The translations under genes were made by a program, and so were the position numbers. 64,000 bases of DNA, from positions 930,001 through 994,000 of the forward strand of contig JAWKUN010000005.1 in NCBI GenBank assembly GCA_041398565.1. The letters run 5' to 3'. Position 1 is the first letter of the stretch. The number at the start of each line of letters is the position of its first letter. Origin of the DNA: DATGPD01 sp041398565 (lineage in GTDB: Bacteria; Planctomycetota; UBA1135; UBA2386). Below are positions 43,828-53,132 of this stretch, in pieces. The notes under the pieces were generated by a model that was given only the letters and a program-made list of their open reading frames with translations, made no database searches and was not told the origin of the DNA.

Positions 43828-45162
43828 CTACTGCAGCTGGCGCAGTGCGTGCGCCAGGCGCGGGAGCGCGGCGTCGATCTCGGCCAGGCCGACGGCACCG
43901 ATGCTGAGCCGGAACCAACCGTCGTCCTGAACGCATCCGAACGCCTGGAACGGCACGATGCCGATCTGCGCCGCCTCGAGTACGTAGCGCCGCACGTCCT
44001 CGTTGCGCTTCAGCTGGATGCCGTCGCGCGTGTGCTTGCCGAAAGGCGCGATGCGGACCGTGAGGTAGATTGCGCCCATCGGCGGCAGCGCCTCCACCGG
44101 AAGGCCCTCGGCACGCATCTCCTCGAGGCCCTGATAGAGCCGGGTGAGACGATCGGCGATCCCCGCACGGAAGCCGGCGAGGTAGGTCTCGATGGCGCCA
44201 GGGTCGTCCAGCAGTTCGCTGGTCGCCGCCTGCTCGGCACGCGGCGCCCAGGCCCCGACGTGCCCGACGATGGCGGACATGCGCTCGATGACGTCGACCG
44301 GCCCCACCGCCCAACCGACGCGCAGACCGGTCGCAGCGAAAGCCTTGCTGATGCCATCGACGTAGATCGTGTACTCCGCCATCTCCGGCACGACTCCGGT
44401 CGGCGTGGCGTGCACCGTTTCACCCACGCACAGCATCCAGTAGATCTGGTCGTAGAGCAGGAAGACCGGGCGTTCACCGCGCGCCTTGCGCGCCGTGTTC
44501 TCGCGCACGATCGCGACGCAGATCCCGCGCAGTTCCTCGCGGTCGATCGCCGTCCCCGAGGGATTGAGCGGCGAGTTGATGCACACGAGCCGGCTGCCCG
44601 GCAGGAGGGCCTCGATCTGTGCCCGGGTCGGCAAGAAGCGGTGTTCGCGGGCACACTCCACGGTCACGCCTTGGGCGCCGACCATGTGGGTGTAGTGGTT
44701 GTTGTTCCAGCTCGGCAGCGGGTACACGACCCGGTCGCCGGGATCGCATACGGCGGCGTAGGCCGAGTGCAGGATCGGTCGTGCGCCCGAGGCGATGAGG
44801 ATGGACGGGATCGGATAGCGGATGCGCAGCTCGCGCTCGTACAGCTTCTGCACGGACTCGCGCAGCTGCAGCAGACCGTCGGACGGCGGATAGTTGGTCT
44901 CGCCCCGGTCGTACGCGGCGACGATGCCGGCCCGCAACCGCTCGGGGATCGGGAACTGCTTGGGGTCGAAGTCGCCGACCGTGAGGTTGCACACACGCCG
45001 CCCCGCGCGCTGCTGCGCGCGGATCTCGGCAGCGATGGTCAGAATCTCCGACCCGATCAGACCCTGGGCCATGCGACCCACGCGGACCGCGCCGTGCTTC
45101 TTGCCGGCCTCGGCCCAAGCGGTCACGTCGGAGGTCTCGCTGAGCTTCGACATCGCCGACAC
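43828..45162 (-). CDS. Class I/II PLP-dependent aminotransferase
   Basis: A 444-residue fold-type I aminotransferase. Motifs include CNLTVGDFDPKQFPIP, RGETNYPPSDGLLQLRESVQ, SPLNPSGTAIDREEL, and the PLP lysine in VDGISKAFAATGLRVGWA (Lys273). The shape is that of aspartate/aromatic-type enzymes (subgroup I-gamma like), but substrate cannot be read. Its ATG at 45162 or the nearby ATG at 45153 could be used. It lies downstream of the DUF4139 gene on the same strand but is separated from it by 171 bases with a strong hairpin, so it may be a separate unit. Confidence 0.9.
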   Translation of the reverse strand: MSAMSKLSETSDVTAWAEAGKKHGAVRVGRMAQGLIGSEILTIAAEIRAQQRAGRRVCNLTVGDFDPKQFPIPERLRAGIVAAYDRGETNYPPSDGLLQLRESVQKLYERELRIRYPIPSILIASGARPILHSAYAAVCDPGDRVVYPLPSWNNNHYTHMVGAQGVTVECAREHRFLPTRAQIEALLPGSRLVCINSPLNPSGTAIDREELRGICVAIVRENTARKARGERPVFLLYDQIYWMLCVGETVHATPTGVVPEMAEYTIYVDGISKAFAATGLRVGWAVGPVDVIERMSAIVGHVGAWAPRAEQAATSELLDDPGAIETYLAGFRAGIADRLTRLYQGLEEMRAEGLPVEALPPMGAIYLTVRIAPFGKHTRDGIQLKRNEDVRRYVLEAAQIGIVPFQAFGCVQDDGWFRLSIGAVGLAEIDAALPRLAHALRQLQ

Positions 45163-45278
45163 GATACGCGGCGCCGCGCGTGGGGCGAGGCCGGGCGGAC
45201 GGTTTCGCCGCAGCGGCCTTCGCAGCGGGCCCTCGGCACCGCCGCCCTACGGTTCGAGTTGGGGCGGTCTGGCAGTCA

Positions 45279-45325
45279 GCGTCACGGGTTCGATCCGCGG
45301 CCCGGCCGCGGCGCCTCCGTGACGC
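45279..45325 (-). terminator. Nested GC-rich inverted repeat after the DUF4139 gene
   Basis: Outer arms GCGTCACGG (45279-45287) and CCGTGACGC (45317-45325) enclose an inner inverted repeat CCGCGGCC (45295) and GGCCGCGG (45304) with a one-base centre. It begins nine bases beyond the DUF4139 stop codon. No T-tract follows, so it is a terminator-like or mRNA-end structure rather than a textbook intrinsic terminator. Confidence 0.5.
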
Positions 45326-45333
45326 GGACTCCG

Positions 45334-47373
45334 CTAGTCCCGGAACGCCTGCACCTTGTCGGTGATCTCCTGCACCAGTTGATCGCGACGTTGCCGGGCG
45401 GCCGCCTCCAGCCTCTGCAGCTCGTCGCTCCGCTCGAGCGCAGCGGACAGTCGGGCGACGTACTGGTCGCGCAGGCGCTTCTCCTCGGGTGTGTCGCGCA
45501 GCGCCGTCATGTTGCGGCGCGCGTTCTCTTGCGCCTCGTTCAGCGACGCACGCTCTTGGGCGTAGGACTGCAGCTCGCGCTCGACGGTCGCGCGCTGGTC
45601 CAGGAGGCCGGCGATGCTCTCGAGGAACGCCCGCGCTGCCGGCGACAGGTACTTCTGTTGCAGGTAGAAGCGGATCTGGTCGACGCCCTGGTTGACGATG
45701 CCGATCTGAGCGCTGACTTCGCGCTCCTCGCGCACGACGAACTCCCTCTTCGCGTTGGCTGCGAGCTCGAGCTTGAAGCGATGGTGGCCCGGCAGCTCCT
45801 CGGTGGCGGCGGCCGGTTCCACCAGCTTGAAGTCGCCGCCCGCCTTCTGGTGGTCGAGGTACAGGACGTAGGGCGCGTTGCTCTTGTTGCGCAGCTCGAA
45901 GCGCGCCTCCCGGCTCTCGCGGTAGTAGGTGGTGAGCAAGCCGTTCGCCAGCGTGGCGCGCGTCACCGGCAGCGCGCGCGAGTCGCCGCGCTCATCCACT
46001 TCGACGGCGGTCTCGAGGGCGTAGGTCACCATTTCGCGCATGCCCGGCTTCATGGTGCGCGGCAGCATGCCTTCGCCCAGGCACGTCGAACCCTCGAACA
46101 CGGTGACCGGCCCCTTCTCGAGGGTCAGCGCGGTGCTGTTGTCGAGGAGGACGGCGTGGTAGGGGTGTTCGGAGCGATCGCGACGCCAGTAGAGCACGCG
46201 CTCGCTCTTGCCGACTCGCTCCAGCAGGATCGGCACCAGCGCCGCCTGCCCCTGCTTGATGGTCACCGGTCCGCTCGCCGTGTAGGAGAAGAGGTCGCCG
46301 ACCGCGGCACCCTCCGCCATGGGGACGTTCGACATCTCGAGTGCCTCGCCGAGGCTCGGCGCCATCGCCAGGTCCTCCGCAGCGGCCATGCCCTCGGCGT
46401 CGGCCATCGCCTTCTTGCTCGCCACCCGCCCGCGCGCCATCCGCCCGCCGCCCGGCGATGACGGGCCCGCTGGCATCGGCACCGGCGCCTCGGCGGCGAG
46501 GCCGGCGCCGACCGACACGACCGGCCGCTTCGGGTAGTACGACGTGTACAGGTCGAGGACGAAGGACTGGGGGCTTCCGGCGACGAACGACAGCTTGACG
46601 TCGTTCCAGTCCTCGTCGGTGCGGTTCTCGACGATCGCCCACCCCTGCAGCAACGGCGCTTTGTCCGCTTCGAGCAGCAGGCGGTACGAGGTCTTCCAGA
46701 TCGGCGTCTCGATGATGTAGCCGGCGCGCACCCTGCGCTCGCCGTCGCCGACCGCGCGCAGGTTCACGGTCTTGCGGTCCGCGTAGCGCGCCTTGGCGTA
46801 GATGTCCATCATGCGCGCCAGGTCCTTGCGCACGGTCTCGTCGAGGATCTCGATCGAGCTGGCGTCGAGGACGTCGACTGCCTGGATGGCGCCGTCTTCG
46901 CGCAGCAGGACCAGCTTGTGTGTCGTCACCAGCGAGTCGTCGATCTTGCGCTGCACGGGCTCGATGCCGAGCACCGAGCCGACGGTCGGAGTGGCTCCGG
47001 CGTTGGCGCGCACGCGAGCCCCCTTGAGCTGGGCGAGGAACTGGGTCAGCGCGCTACCCTCGGGCACCTGGAAGAGGATGTCCTCGAGCTGCTTCTGGAT
47101 GGGATCCTTGCTGTCGTACAGGATCGTGCTGATGCGTCCGCCGCCGAGGTCGATCGCGTAGAGCGACTTCAGCACGTCCTTCATCTGCGCCGTCTTGAAC
47201 GTGAGTGGTACGGTCGCGTCGCCGGTCACCAACCCCTCGCGCTCGAAGTAGCCGACCCCGTGCTTGTAGAGGACGATACGGGTGATCGCGAGTCGGTTCT
47301 CGCCGGGGCTCTGAGCGCTCATGGGATTCGAGAGGGCGAGCGCGGCGAGCGCGCTGACAACGGACTTTCGCAT
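45334..47373 (-). CDS. Secreted DUF4139-domain protein with C-terminal coiled coil
   Basis: A 679-residue exported protein with signal peptide MRKSVVSALAALALSNPMSAQ. The ATG at 47373 has a good ribosome site (GAGGAA six bases before). The body is the DUF4139 beta-rich module, with TRIVLYKHGVGYFEREG near the start, YIIETPIWKTSYRLLLE and GWAIVENRTDEDWNDVKLSF; a low-complexity insert lies at about residues 310-360. The last ~100 residues form a charged coiled coil. DUF4139 proteins have no known enzymatic activity and are probably surface or outer-envelope structural proteins. It lies 153 bases downstream of pntB. Confidence 0.85.
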   Translation of the reverse strand: MRKSVVSALAALALSNPMSAQSPGENRLAITRIVLYKHGVGYFEREGLVTGDATVPLTFKTAQMKDVLKSLYAIDLGGGRISTILYDSKDPIQKQLEDILFQVPEGSALTQFLAQLKGARVRANAGATPTVGSVLGIEPVQRKIDDSLVTTHKLVLLREDGAIQAVDVLDASSIEILDETVRKDLARMMDIYAKARYADRKTVNLRAVGDGERRVRAGYIIETPIWKTSYRLLLEADKAPLLQGWAIVENRTDEDWNDVKLSFVAGSPQSFVLDLYTSYYPKRPVVSVGAGLAAEAPVPMPAGPSSPGGGRMARGRVASKKAMADAEGMAAAEDLAMAPSLGEALEMSNVPMAEGAAVGDLFSYTASGPVTIKQGQAALVPILLERVGKSERVLYWRRDRSEHPYHAVLLDNSTALTLEKGPVTVFEGSTCLGEGMLPRTMKPGMREMVTYALETAVEVDERGDSRALPVTRATLANGLLTTYYRESREARFELRNKSNAPYVLYLDHQKAGGDFKLVEPAAATEELPGHHRFKLELAANAKREFVVREEREVSAQIGIVNQGVDQIRFYLQQKYLSPAARAFLESIAGLLDQRATVERELQSYAQERASLNEAQENARRNMTALRDTPEEKRLRDQYVARLSAALERSDELQRLEAAARQRRDQLVQEITDKVQAFRD

Positions 47374-47526
47374 TGGAATTCCTCGTCGGATGGCGGGCGA
47401 AGAGGCCGGCCGCACGATACGCCGGCGGTGCCGCCGCTTCGAGGAGGAGGCGGACGTCGCGACGGCGCGACGGTTCCAGCCGAGACGCGAGACGGCTGGC
47501 GCCGCCCACTGCGTTCGCCGTGGGTG

Positions 47527-48924
47527 CTACAGCGCCTTGACTTCTGCCACCATGCCCTCGAGCGCCTCCTTGGCGTCGAGGAACACCATCAGACAGTTGG
47601 GCATGTCGAACAACGGGTTCTTGATGCCGGCGTAGCCCGGAGACAGCGAGCGCTTGATGACCACCACCGTGCGCGCGTAGTCGACGTCGAGGATGGGCAT
47701 GCCGGCGATCGGCGACTGCGGGTCCGTGCGCGCGGCCGGATTCACCACGTCGTTGGCGCCGACCACGATGGCCACGTCCGTGTTCTTGAAGTCGCTGTTG
47801 ATCTTGTCCATCTCCCACAGCTGCTCGTAGGGCACGTCGGACTCCGCCAGCAGGACGTTCATGTGGCCGGGCATGCGGCCGGCCACCGGGTGGATGGCGT
47901 AGCGCACCTGCACGCCGCGCTTGCCCAGCAGGTCGCCCAGGTCGCGCAACACGTGCTGTGCCTGCGCCACCGCCAGGCCGTAGCCCGGGACGATCACCAC
48001 GGACGTCGCACCGTCGAGCAACATCGCCACCTCCTCGGGGGTGGTCGACTTGATCGCCTTGTAGTCCTTGGCGTCCTTGGCCACGGTGTCGTCGCCGATG
48101 CCGCCGAGCAGCACGTTGCCGAGCGAGCGGTTCATGGCCTTGCACATGATGCGGGTCAGGATGAGGCCCGAGGTGCCCACCAGCGCGCCGGCCACGATCA
48201 GCAGGGGATTGCCGATCACGAAGCCGGACGCCGCGCCGGCCAACCCCGAGTAGGAGTTGAGCAGGGACACCACGACCGGCATGTCGGCGCCACCGATCGG
48301 CATCACCAGGAAGACGCCGAGCACGCCGGCGGCCAATGCCAGCACCACCGTGCTGGCCGTCAGACCGAAGGCGCCCGGGGTCAACACCTGCCACAGGGCG
48401 CAGGCGATGGCCAGGACACCGAGGCCGATGTGCAGGTAGTGACGCTGCACGCCCTTCAGCGGGTGCGCCATCTTCTTGCCGGCCAGCTTGAAGAACGCCA
48501 CGAAGCTGCCGGTGAGCGTCACCATGCCGATCAGGATGGTCGCCGGCGTGCTGATCGCCATGACCAGCCCGGCCTCCGACAGGGTGTGCCCTTCGAGCTT
48601 CATGACCGGGCTCTCGAGGATCGCCGCCATGGCGACGAAGGCCGAGGACACGCCGCCGAAGCCGTTGAGCGCGGCAACCATCTCGGGCATCTGCGTCGTC
48701 GGCGTGCGCGCAGCGATCGTCGCGCCGATGCCGCCACCGACCACGAGGCCGAGCACCAACACCCACCAGTTCAGGCCAGCGCCGAAGATGGCGAGGGTGG
48801 CGACGATCGCCAGCGCCATGCCGGCTTCGGACAACCGATTGCCACGCTGGCAGGTCTTGATGCTGGTCAGCAGCTTGATGCCGAAGACGAACAGCAGCGT
48901 GGCCAGGAGGTAGAGGTAGTCCAC
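47527..48924 (-). CDS. pntB: NAD(P) transhydrogenase subunit beta
   Basis: A 465-residue protein with about nine N-terminal helices (proton channel half) and a C-terminal NADP-binding dIII domain. Visible marks: PVVVSLLNSYSGLAGAASGF in the membrane part, SVVIVPGYGLAVAQAQHVL and AIHPVAGRMPGHMNVLLAES, then VVGANDVVNPAARTDP and VVIKRSLSPGYAGIKNPLF in dIII. It completes a split-alpha transhydrogenase that couples proton entry to NADH-to-NADPH hydride transfer. One base separates its ATG from the upstream stop. A 7-bp hairpin (CCAGCCG/CGGCTGG, 47476-47499) downstream may end the operon. Confidence 0.96.
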   Translation of the reverse strand: MDYLYLLATLLFVFGIKLLTSIKTCQRGNRLSEAGMALAIVATLAIFGAGLNWWVLVLGLVVGGGIGATIAARTPTTQMPEMVAALNGFGGVSSAFVAMAAILESPVMKLEGHTLSEAGLVMAISTPATILIGMVTLTGSFVAFFKLAGKKMAHPLKGVQRHYLHIGLGVLAIACALWQVLTPGAFGLTASTVVLALAAGVLGVFLVMPIGGADMPVVVSLLNSYSGLAGAASGFVIGNPLLIVAGALVGTSGLILTRIMCKAMNRSLGNVLLGGIGDDTVAKDAKDYKAIKSTTPEEVAMLLDGATSVVIVPGYGLAVAQAQHVLRDLGDLLGKRGVQVRYAIHPVAGRMPGHMNVLLAESDVPYEQLWEMDKINSDFKNTDVAIVVGANDVVNPAARTDPQSPIAGMPILDVDYARTVVVIKRSLSPGYAGIKNPLFDMPNCLMVFLDAKEALEGMVAEVKAL

Positions 48925-48925
48925 G

Positions 48926-49213
48926 CTACTTCTTCTCCTTCTTCTTGAAGGAAGACAGCATGCGGTCGGTCACCATGTAGCCGCCCACCACGTTGATGGA
49001 GGCGAAGACGATCGCGAGGAAGGCCAGCGACTGCGCCAGGAAGCCCTCGCCAGCGCGCGCGCAGACGATGGCGCCGACCACCGTGATCCCGGAGATCGCG
49101 TTGCTCCCCGACATCAACGGCGTGTGCAAGGTGGGAGGGACCTTGGTGATCAGCTCGAAGCCCAGCAGCGAGGCGATCACGAAGATGAAGAGGATGAGGA
49201 AGGTGCTGTCCAT
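48926..49213 (-). CDS. pntAB: NAD(P) transhydrogenase subunit alpha part 2
   Basis: A 95-residue membrane subunit carrying the helices that are fused to the NAD domain in E. coli PntA. The segments FLILFIFVIASLLGFELITK, PLMSGSNAISGITVVGAIVC and LAFLAIVFASINVVGGYMVT are typical, followed by a Lys-rich end (FKKKEKK). It is encoded between the alpha part 1 and beta genes with 1-3 base gaps, a normal arrangement for three-gene transhydrogenases. Confidence 0.94.
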   Translation of the reverse strand: MDSTFLILFIFVIASLLGFELITKVPPTLHTPLMSGSNAISGITVVGAIVCARAGEGFLAQSLAFLAIVFASINVVGGYMVTDRMLSSFKKKEKK

Positions 49214-49216
49214 CGT

Positions 49217-50365
49217 TCAGGCTCCTTGCTTGGCCAGGGCCTGGGCGGTCGGTTCGTGCCGTACCGTGCCGTCGTGGGTGACGGTCACCGCGGCGAGGAT
49301 CTCGTTGCCGAAGTCGAGGTTCAACTTGCCTTCCTTGGTGAACTCCGAAAGGAAGGCGACGACGTTGCGGGCGAACATGCGGCTGGCGTCGCCACCGACC
49401 AGAGCCGGTAGGTTGGCCTCGCCGATGATCTTGACGCCGTTGTCGGTGGTCACGGTGCGGCCGCGCTCGCTGCCCTGGACGTTGCCGCCCATCGCCACCG
49501 CCAGATCGACGATGACCGAGCCGGTCCGCATCGCGGCGACCATCTCCTTGGTGACCAGGATCGGCGCCGCCCGGCCGGGAATGAGCGCCGTGGTGATGAC
49601 CACGTCCGCCGCCGCGATGTGCTCGGTGAGGATCTCGCGCTGCTTGCGTTGGTAATCTTCGCTCGTCTCCTTGGCGTAGCCGCCGGACGTCTCCGCCTGT
49701 GGCGGCGTGCCGGTGTCGACGAACTTGGCTCCGAGGCTCTCCACCTGCTCCTTCACTGCGGGCCGGATGTCGTTGGCCTCGACCACGGCACCGAGCCGTT
49801 TGGCGGTGGCGATCGCCTGCAGTCCCGCCACCCCGGCGCCCAGGATCAGCACCCTCGACGGGGTGATGGTGCCGGCGGCGGTCATGAACAGCGGGAAGAA
49901 CTTGGGCAGGGCCGCGGCCGCCAGGAGCACGGCCTGGTAGCCAGCCGCGGTGGCCTGGCTGCTGAGGATGTCCATCTTCTGCGCTCGGGTGATGCGCGGC
50001 ACCAGGTCGAGGGCCATCGTCGTCACCTTGTGCCCGGCCAGCGCCTTGACCAAGGGCAGGCACAGGCCGGGTTGCAGGCTCGACACCAGGACGCAACCGG
50101 CCTTGAGCCCGTTCACCTCCGGTGAGCCCTCCTTGGGTGGGTTGACCCGCAACACCAAGTCGGCCGTGCTCTGGCCGCTCGCGTCGGCAACCACCTCGGC
50201 GCCGGCGTCCTTGTACTCCCGATCCGGATAGCCGGCCCGTTCACCGGCTCCCTGCTGAATGCGTACCTGCACACCGAGCTTGGCGAGCGACTTGACCGTC
50301 TCGGGAACGACGGCCACCCGCGTCTCGCCTGCTTCGGTTTCCTTGGGCACGAATGCGACGACCAT
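49217..50365 (-). CDS. pntAA: NAD(P) transhydrogenase subunit alpha part 1
   Basis: A 382-residue soluble NAD-binding dI subunit of the alanine dehydrogenase/PNT family. ATG 50365 gives MVVAFVPKETEAGETRVAVV, the usual start. Further motifs are the dI NAD fold VLILGAGVAGLQAIATAKRL, VEANDIRPAVKEQVESLGA, and ITTALIPGRAAPILVTKEMV. It delivers the hydride from NADH to the NADP domain of PntB. First gene of the pntAA-pntAB-pntB operon; its promoter should lie in the 302-base gap shared with the divergent pyrF. Confidence 0.95.
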   Translation of the reverse strand: MVVAFVPKETEAGETRVAVVPETVKSLAKLGVQVRIQQGAGERAGYPDREYKDAGAEVVADASGQSTADLVLRVNPPKEGSPEVNGLKAGCVLVSSLQPGLCLPLVKALAGHKVTTMALDLVPRITRAQKMDILSSQATAAGYQAVLLAAAALPKFFPLFMTAAGTITPSRVLILGAGVAGLQAIATAKRLGAVVEANDIRPAVKEQVESLGAKFVDTGTPPQAETSGGYAKETSEDYQRKQREILTEHIAAADVVITTALIPGRAAPILVTKEMVAAMRTGSVIVDLAVAMGGNVQGSERGRTVTTDNGVKIIGEANLPALVGGDASRMFARNVVAFLSEFTKEGKLNLDFGNEILAAVTVTHDGTVRHEPTAQALAKQGA

Positions 50366-50667
50366 CGGCTGACTCTGAGTGACGTGGAAAGCGAGCCCCT
50401 CGTCGGCGAGTGGACGCTCCGCCGCGACAGCGGAGGCGCAGTCGCCCTCGTGCTCGGAGGGGATCTTGCTGCCGGCCCCTGGCCGGCGGCGGAAGCGGGG
50501 AAGAAGACCGAAACCTTCCCCTCGACGCCACACTCCACTCCGCGCCCAACCCCGGTTTTCTGCCAGCGCGAGACGGCCAGCACGGTGGCGGCGGGGCGCA
50601 AGCGAAACCGTCGGCAGCGCTTGAACACGTGACAGCGGGCATCCGCCGCCTTACACCAGCGGATCCG
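50366..50667. other. Divergent promoter region pntAA / pyrF
   Basis: 302 bases between two divergent starts, expected to contain both promoters. A GC-rich inverted repeat, GCCGGCCCCTGGCCGGC (near 50470-50488), sits in the middle. Short open frames cross it on the plus strand but show no homology or plausible composition, so no gene is called. Confidence 0.4.
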
Positions 50668-51561
50668 ATGGGCGGCACCTTCGTCTCGCGCCTGCGCAGC
50701 AAGCTCGACCGCGGCATGCCGCCCGTGTGCGTGGGCTTCGATCCTCGTCTGGACGCGCTGCCTGACGATCTGCTGCCACAGGGAAGCCCGGTCGAACGCA
50801 TCGCCACGTTCTGCCGCGAGGTCTTGCCAGCCGTCGCGCCCCACACGCCAGCGATCAAGCCCAACGTCGCATTCTTCGAGCGCTACGGGTCGACCGGATT
50901 CGCCGCGTACGAAGACCTGTGCCAGCGGGCGCGCGCACTCGATCTCCTGGTCGTGGGCGACGTGAAGCGGGGCGACATCGGCCCGACCGCGGTCGCCTAC
51001 GCCGACATCCACCTCGACCTCGCCGACGCGGTGACGCTGCATCCCTTCCTCGGCCGGGATGGGGTCGCCCCGTTCCTCGAACGCTGCCAAGAGACCGGTG
51101 GTGCCGTGTTCGTACTGGTGCGCACCAGCAACCCGTCCGCCGTCGAGCTGCAGGCCGAGCGGCTGGCTGATGGTACGGAAGTGTCGGAGCTCGTGGCGGC
51201 GCGCGTCCACGCCTGGGGCGAAGGCCTCGGCCCCGCGGACGACTATGGCCCGGTCGGCGCGGTGGTCGGTGCGACCTACCCGCGTCAGCTCGCCCAACTC
51301 CGCCGGGCGATGCCGCGCGCCCTCATCCTGGTGCCCGGCGTCGGCGCGCAGGGCGCGACCCTCCCCGACACGATGGCGGCCTTCGATCACGAGGGCATGG
51401 GCGGTCTGGTCAACCAGAGCCGCGGTATCCTGCAGTGCTTCGCGCCCACCGACCGCAACTGGCTGGCGCGGATCGCCGCCGCCGCCCAGGCCTTCGCCGC
51501 GGACATGACCGGCGCACTGCACACCGCGCGGGAAGAACGGGCTCGCGAAGGACGCGCATGA
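50668..51561 (+). CDS. pyrF: Orotidine 5'-phosphate decarboxylase
   Basis: A 297-residue OMP decarboxylase of the longer PyrF type, making UMP from OMP in pyrimidine synthesis. The catalytic loop is VVGDVKRGDIGPTAVAYAD (Lys100). Substrate-phosphate binding is indicated by LVPGVGAQGATLPDTM and VNQSRGILQC. ATG 50668 gives MGGTFVSRLRSKLDRG; the frame stays open upstream without homology. The stop overlaps the bshC start by four bases (ATGA), so pyrF-bshC-bshB1 form one operon. Confidence 0.94.
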   Translation: MGGTFVSRLRSKLDRGMPPVCVGFDPRLDALPDDLLPQGSPVERIATFCREVLPAVAPHTPAIKPNVAFFERYGSTGFAAYEDLCQRARALDLLVVGDVKRGDIGPTAVAYADIHLDLADAVTLHPFLGRDGVAPFLERCQETGGAVFVLVRTSNPSAVELQAERLADGTEVSELVAARVHAWGEGLGPADDYGPVGAVVGATYPRQLAQLRRAMPRALILVPGVGAQGATLPDTMAAFDHEGMGGLVNQSRGILQCFAPTDRNWLARIAAAAQAFAADMTGALHTAREERAREGRA

Positions 51562-53132
51562 GCGCTCAGGTCCGGCACATCTCTTTCCGACGTCTCGGGA
51601 CCTCCGACGTGCACATGCGCTACCTGGAGGAGGACCCGGATCTCGTGCCCTACCTCGGCCGCCGGCCACGGGAGGCCAAGGAGCTGCTGGCACAGGCGCC
51701 GCTCGGGGCGCCGCGGGTGCTGGCCCTGCCCGACCTTGGACGCGCGTTGCTCGCGTACGGCGAACGCTACGGCGCGCCCGAAGCTTCGCTGGCCGCGGCG
51801 CGACGCATGATCGACGGGCAGCCGACGGTGATGGTGGTGACCGGCCAGCAGCCCGGCCTGCTCGGCGGCCCGCTCTACACCCTGCACAAAGTGGCGACGG
51901 CCGTGCGTCTGGCGCGCGAGCTGCAGGCCGTGGCCAACGGCGTGCAGGTGGTGCCGCTGTTCTGGAACCACACCGACGATCACGACTTCGACGAAGTGAA
52001 CCGCGCCTTCGTCGTCAACCCGCAGCAGGAACTGCAGCGCTTCCGCCTCGATCTGGCGCACAGCGGCGAGGCGATCCGGCACATCGAGGTCGGTCACGCG
52101 GTGCAGGCCGTCCTCGACGAGGTGCGCGGACTGATGCCGGAGACCGAGTTCCGCGACTGGGCCTTCGCGGCGTTCACGCCGCAGGACCCTGGCGAGAGCC
52201 TCGGCGCCGGACAGGCTCGCGCCTTGTTCGCGCTCTTCGGCGAGCAGGGCTTGCTGGCGCTCGAGCCGCGCGAACTCCCGACCGCTGCGTTCGGTGTTCT
52301 CGAGAAGTGGTGGCGGCAGGGCGAGAAGATCCGCGCCAGCCAGCGCAGCACCACCGAGCACTTCATGGCGCTCGGCCTCGACGTCAGCGTCGACCCCGGC
52401 GCCACCCTGATGTTCCAGATGAAGGGGCCACGGCGTCTGCCCCTGTCGGACGGCGACACCCTGCCACACAGCGTCACCGACCTCAGCCCCGGCGCGATCC
52501 TGCGGCCGTTGTGGCAGGACGCGTGCCTGCCGACGGTCGCGTTCGTCGTCGGCCCCGGCGAACTGTCGTACCTCTCGCTGGCCGGCCCGCTCTACCGGAC
52601 GTTGGGCGTGCCACGTCCGGCGTTCGTGCCGAGGGCGTCGCTGACCCTGGTCGAGCCGTCGCTCGCCAAGCTTCTCGCCAAGTTCGGCTGGGACCTGCCC
52701 GAACTCACCGACGGCCCCGAGGCGCTCGTGCAACAGAGGTTCGCCAGCGAGCAGGCCAGCGTGCTCGAGCGCGATCTGCGCGTGCTGACCGACATGGTCG
52801 ACCGCAGTCTCGGCGAGATGGCGACCCGTGCTCAAGTCTCGCCGCACGCGCACGAGCAGGCGCTCGCCAGCGCCCTCGAGCGCCTGCGGAGCAAGACAGC
52901 CGGCGACTTGGCCAAGCTCGCCGACAAGCTGCAGAACTCGCGCGCCGATCAGCAAGGCACGGGCTCGCGCCAGATCCGCCGATTGTGCTCGACGCTACGC
53001 CCGCGCGGACGCCTGCAGGAGCGTGTGCTGGTCGCGCTGCCGGCCATGGTTTCGCACGGTCCGCGCCTCGGCAGCCTCCTGGTCGACGCTGCCGATCCCT
53101 TTGCCATCGAGCACGGAGTCGTCGAGTTGTGA
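51558..53132 (+). CDS. bshC: Bacillithiol biosynthesis cysteine-adding enzyme BshC
   Basis: A 524-residue putative cysteine ligase that completes bacillithiol by adding Cys to GlcN-malate. The nucleotidyl-transferase-like core shows VMVVTGQQPGLLGGPLYTLH, VPLFWNHTDDHDFDEVNRAF and LCLPTVAFVVGPG-like CLPTVAFVVGPGELSYLSLA, as in the family; a coiled-coil segment lies at about 400-470 and the end is LQERVLVALPAMVSHGPRL. Full length. ATG 51558 sits inside the pyrF stop, and the gene ends with the bshB1 GTG overlapping its stop (GTGA). Direct enzymatic proof for BshC is known mainly by genetics. Confidence 0.92.
   Translation: MSAQVRHISFRRLGTSDVHMRYLEEDPDLVPYLGRRPREAKELLAQAPLGAPRVLALPDLGRALLAYGERYGAPEASLAAARRMIDGQPTVMVVTGQQPGLLGGPLYTLHKVATAVRLARELQAVANGVQVVPLFWNHTDDHDFDEVNRAFVVNPQQELQRFRLDLAHSGEAIRHIEVGHAVQAVLDEVRGLMPETEFRDWAFAAFTPQDPGESLGAGQARALFALFGEQGLLALEPRELPTAAFGVLEKWWRQGEKIRASQRSTTEHFMALGLDVSVDPGATLMFQMKGPRRLPLSDGDTLPHSVTDLSPGAILRPLWQDACLPTVAFVVGPGELSYLSLAGPLYRTLGVPRPAFVPRASLTLVEPSLAKLLAKFGWDLPELTDGPEALVQQRFASEQASVLERDLRVLTDMVDRSLGEMATRAQVSPHAHEQALASALERLRSKTAGDLAKLADKLQNSRADQQGTGSRQIRRLCSTLRPRGRLQERVLVALPAMVSHGPRLGSLLVDAADPFAIEHGVVEL

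Noticed and set aside
45285..45300. GGGTTCGATCC, which looks like a tRNA T-arm
   Set aside because: The flanking bases do not form a 5-bp T stem and no acceptor or anticodon arm fits; the sequence belongs to a nested inverted repeat.
50384..50632. An 82-codon open frame between pntAA and pyrF
   Set aside because: Low-complexity Arg/Thr/Pro composition, no ribosome site, and it fills the only space available for two divergent promoters.
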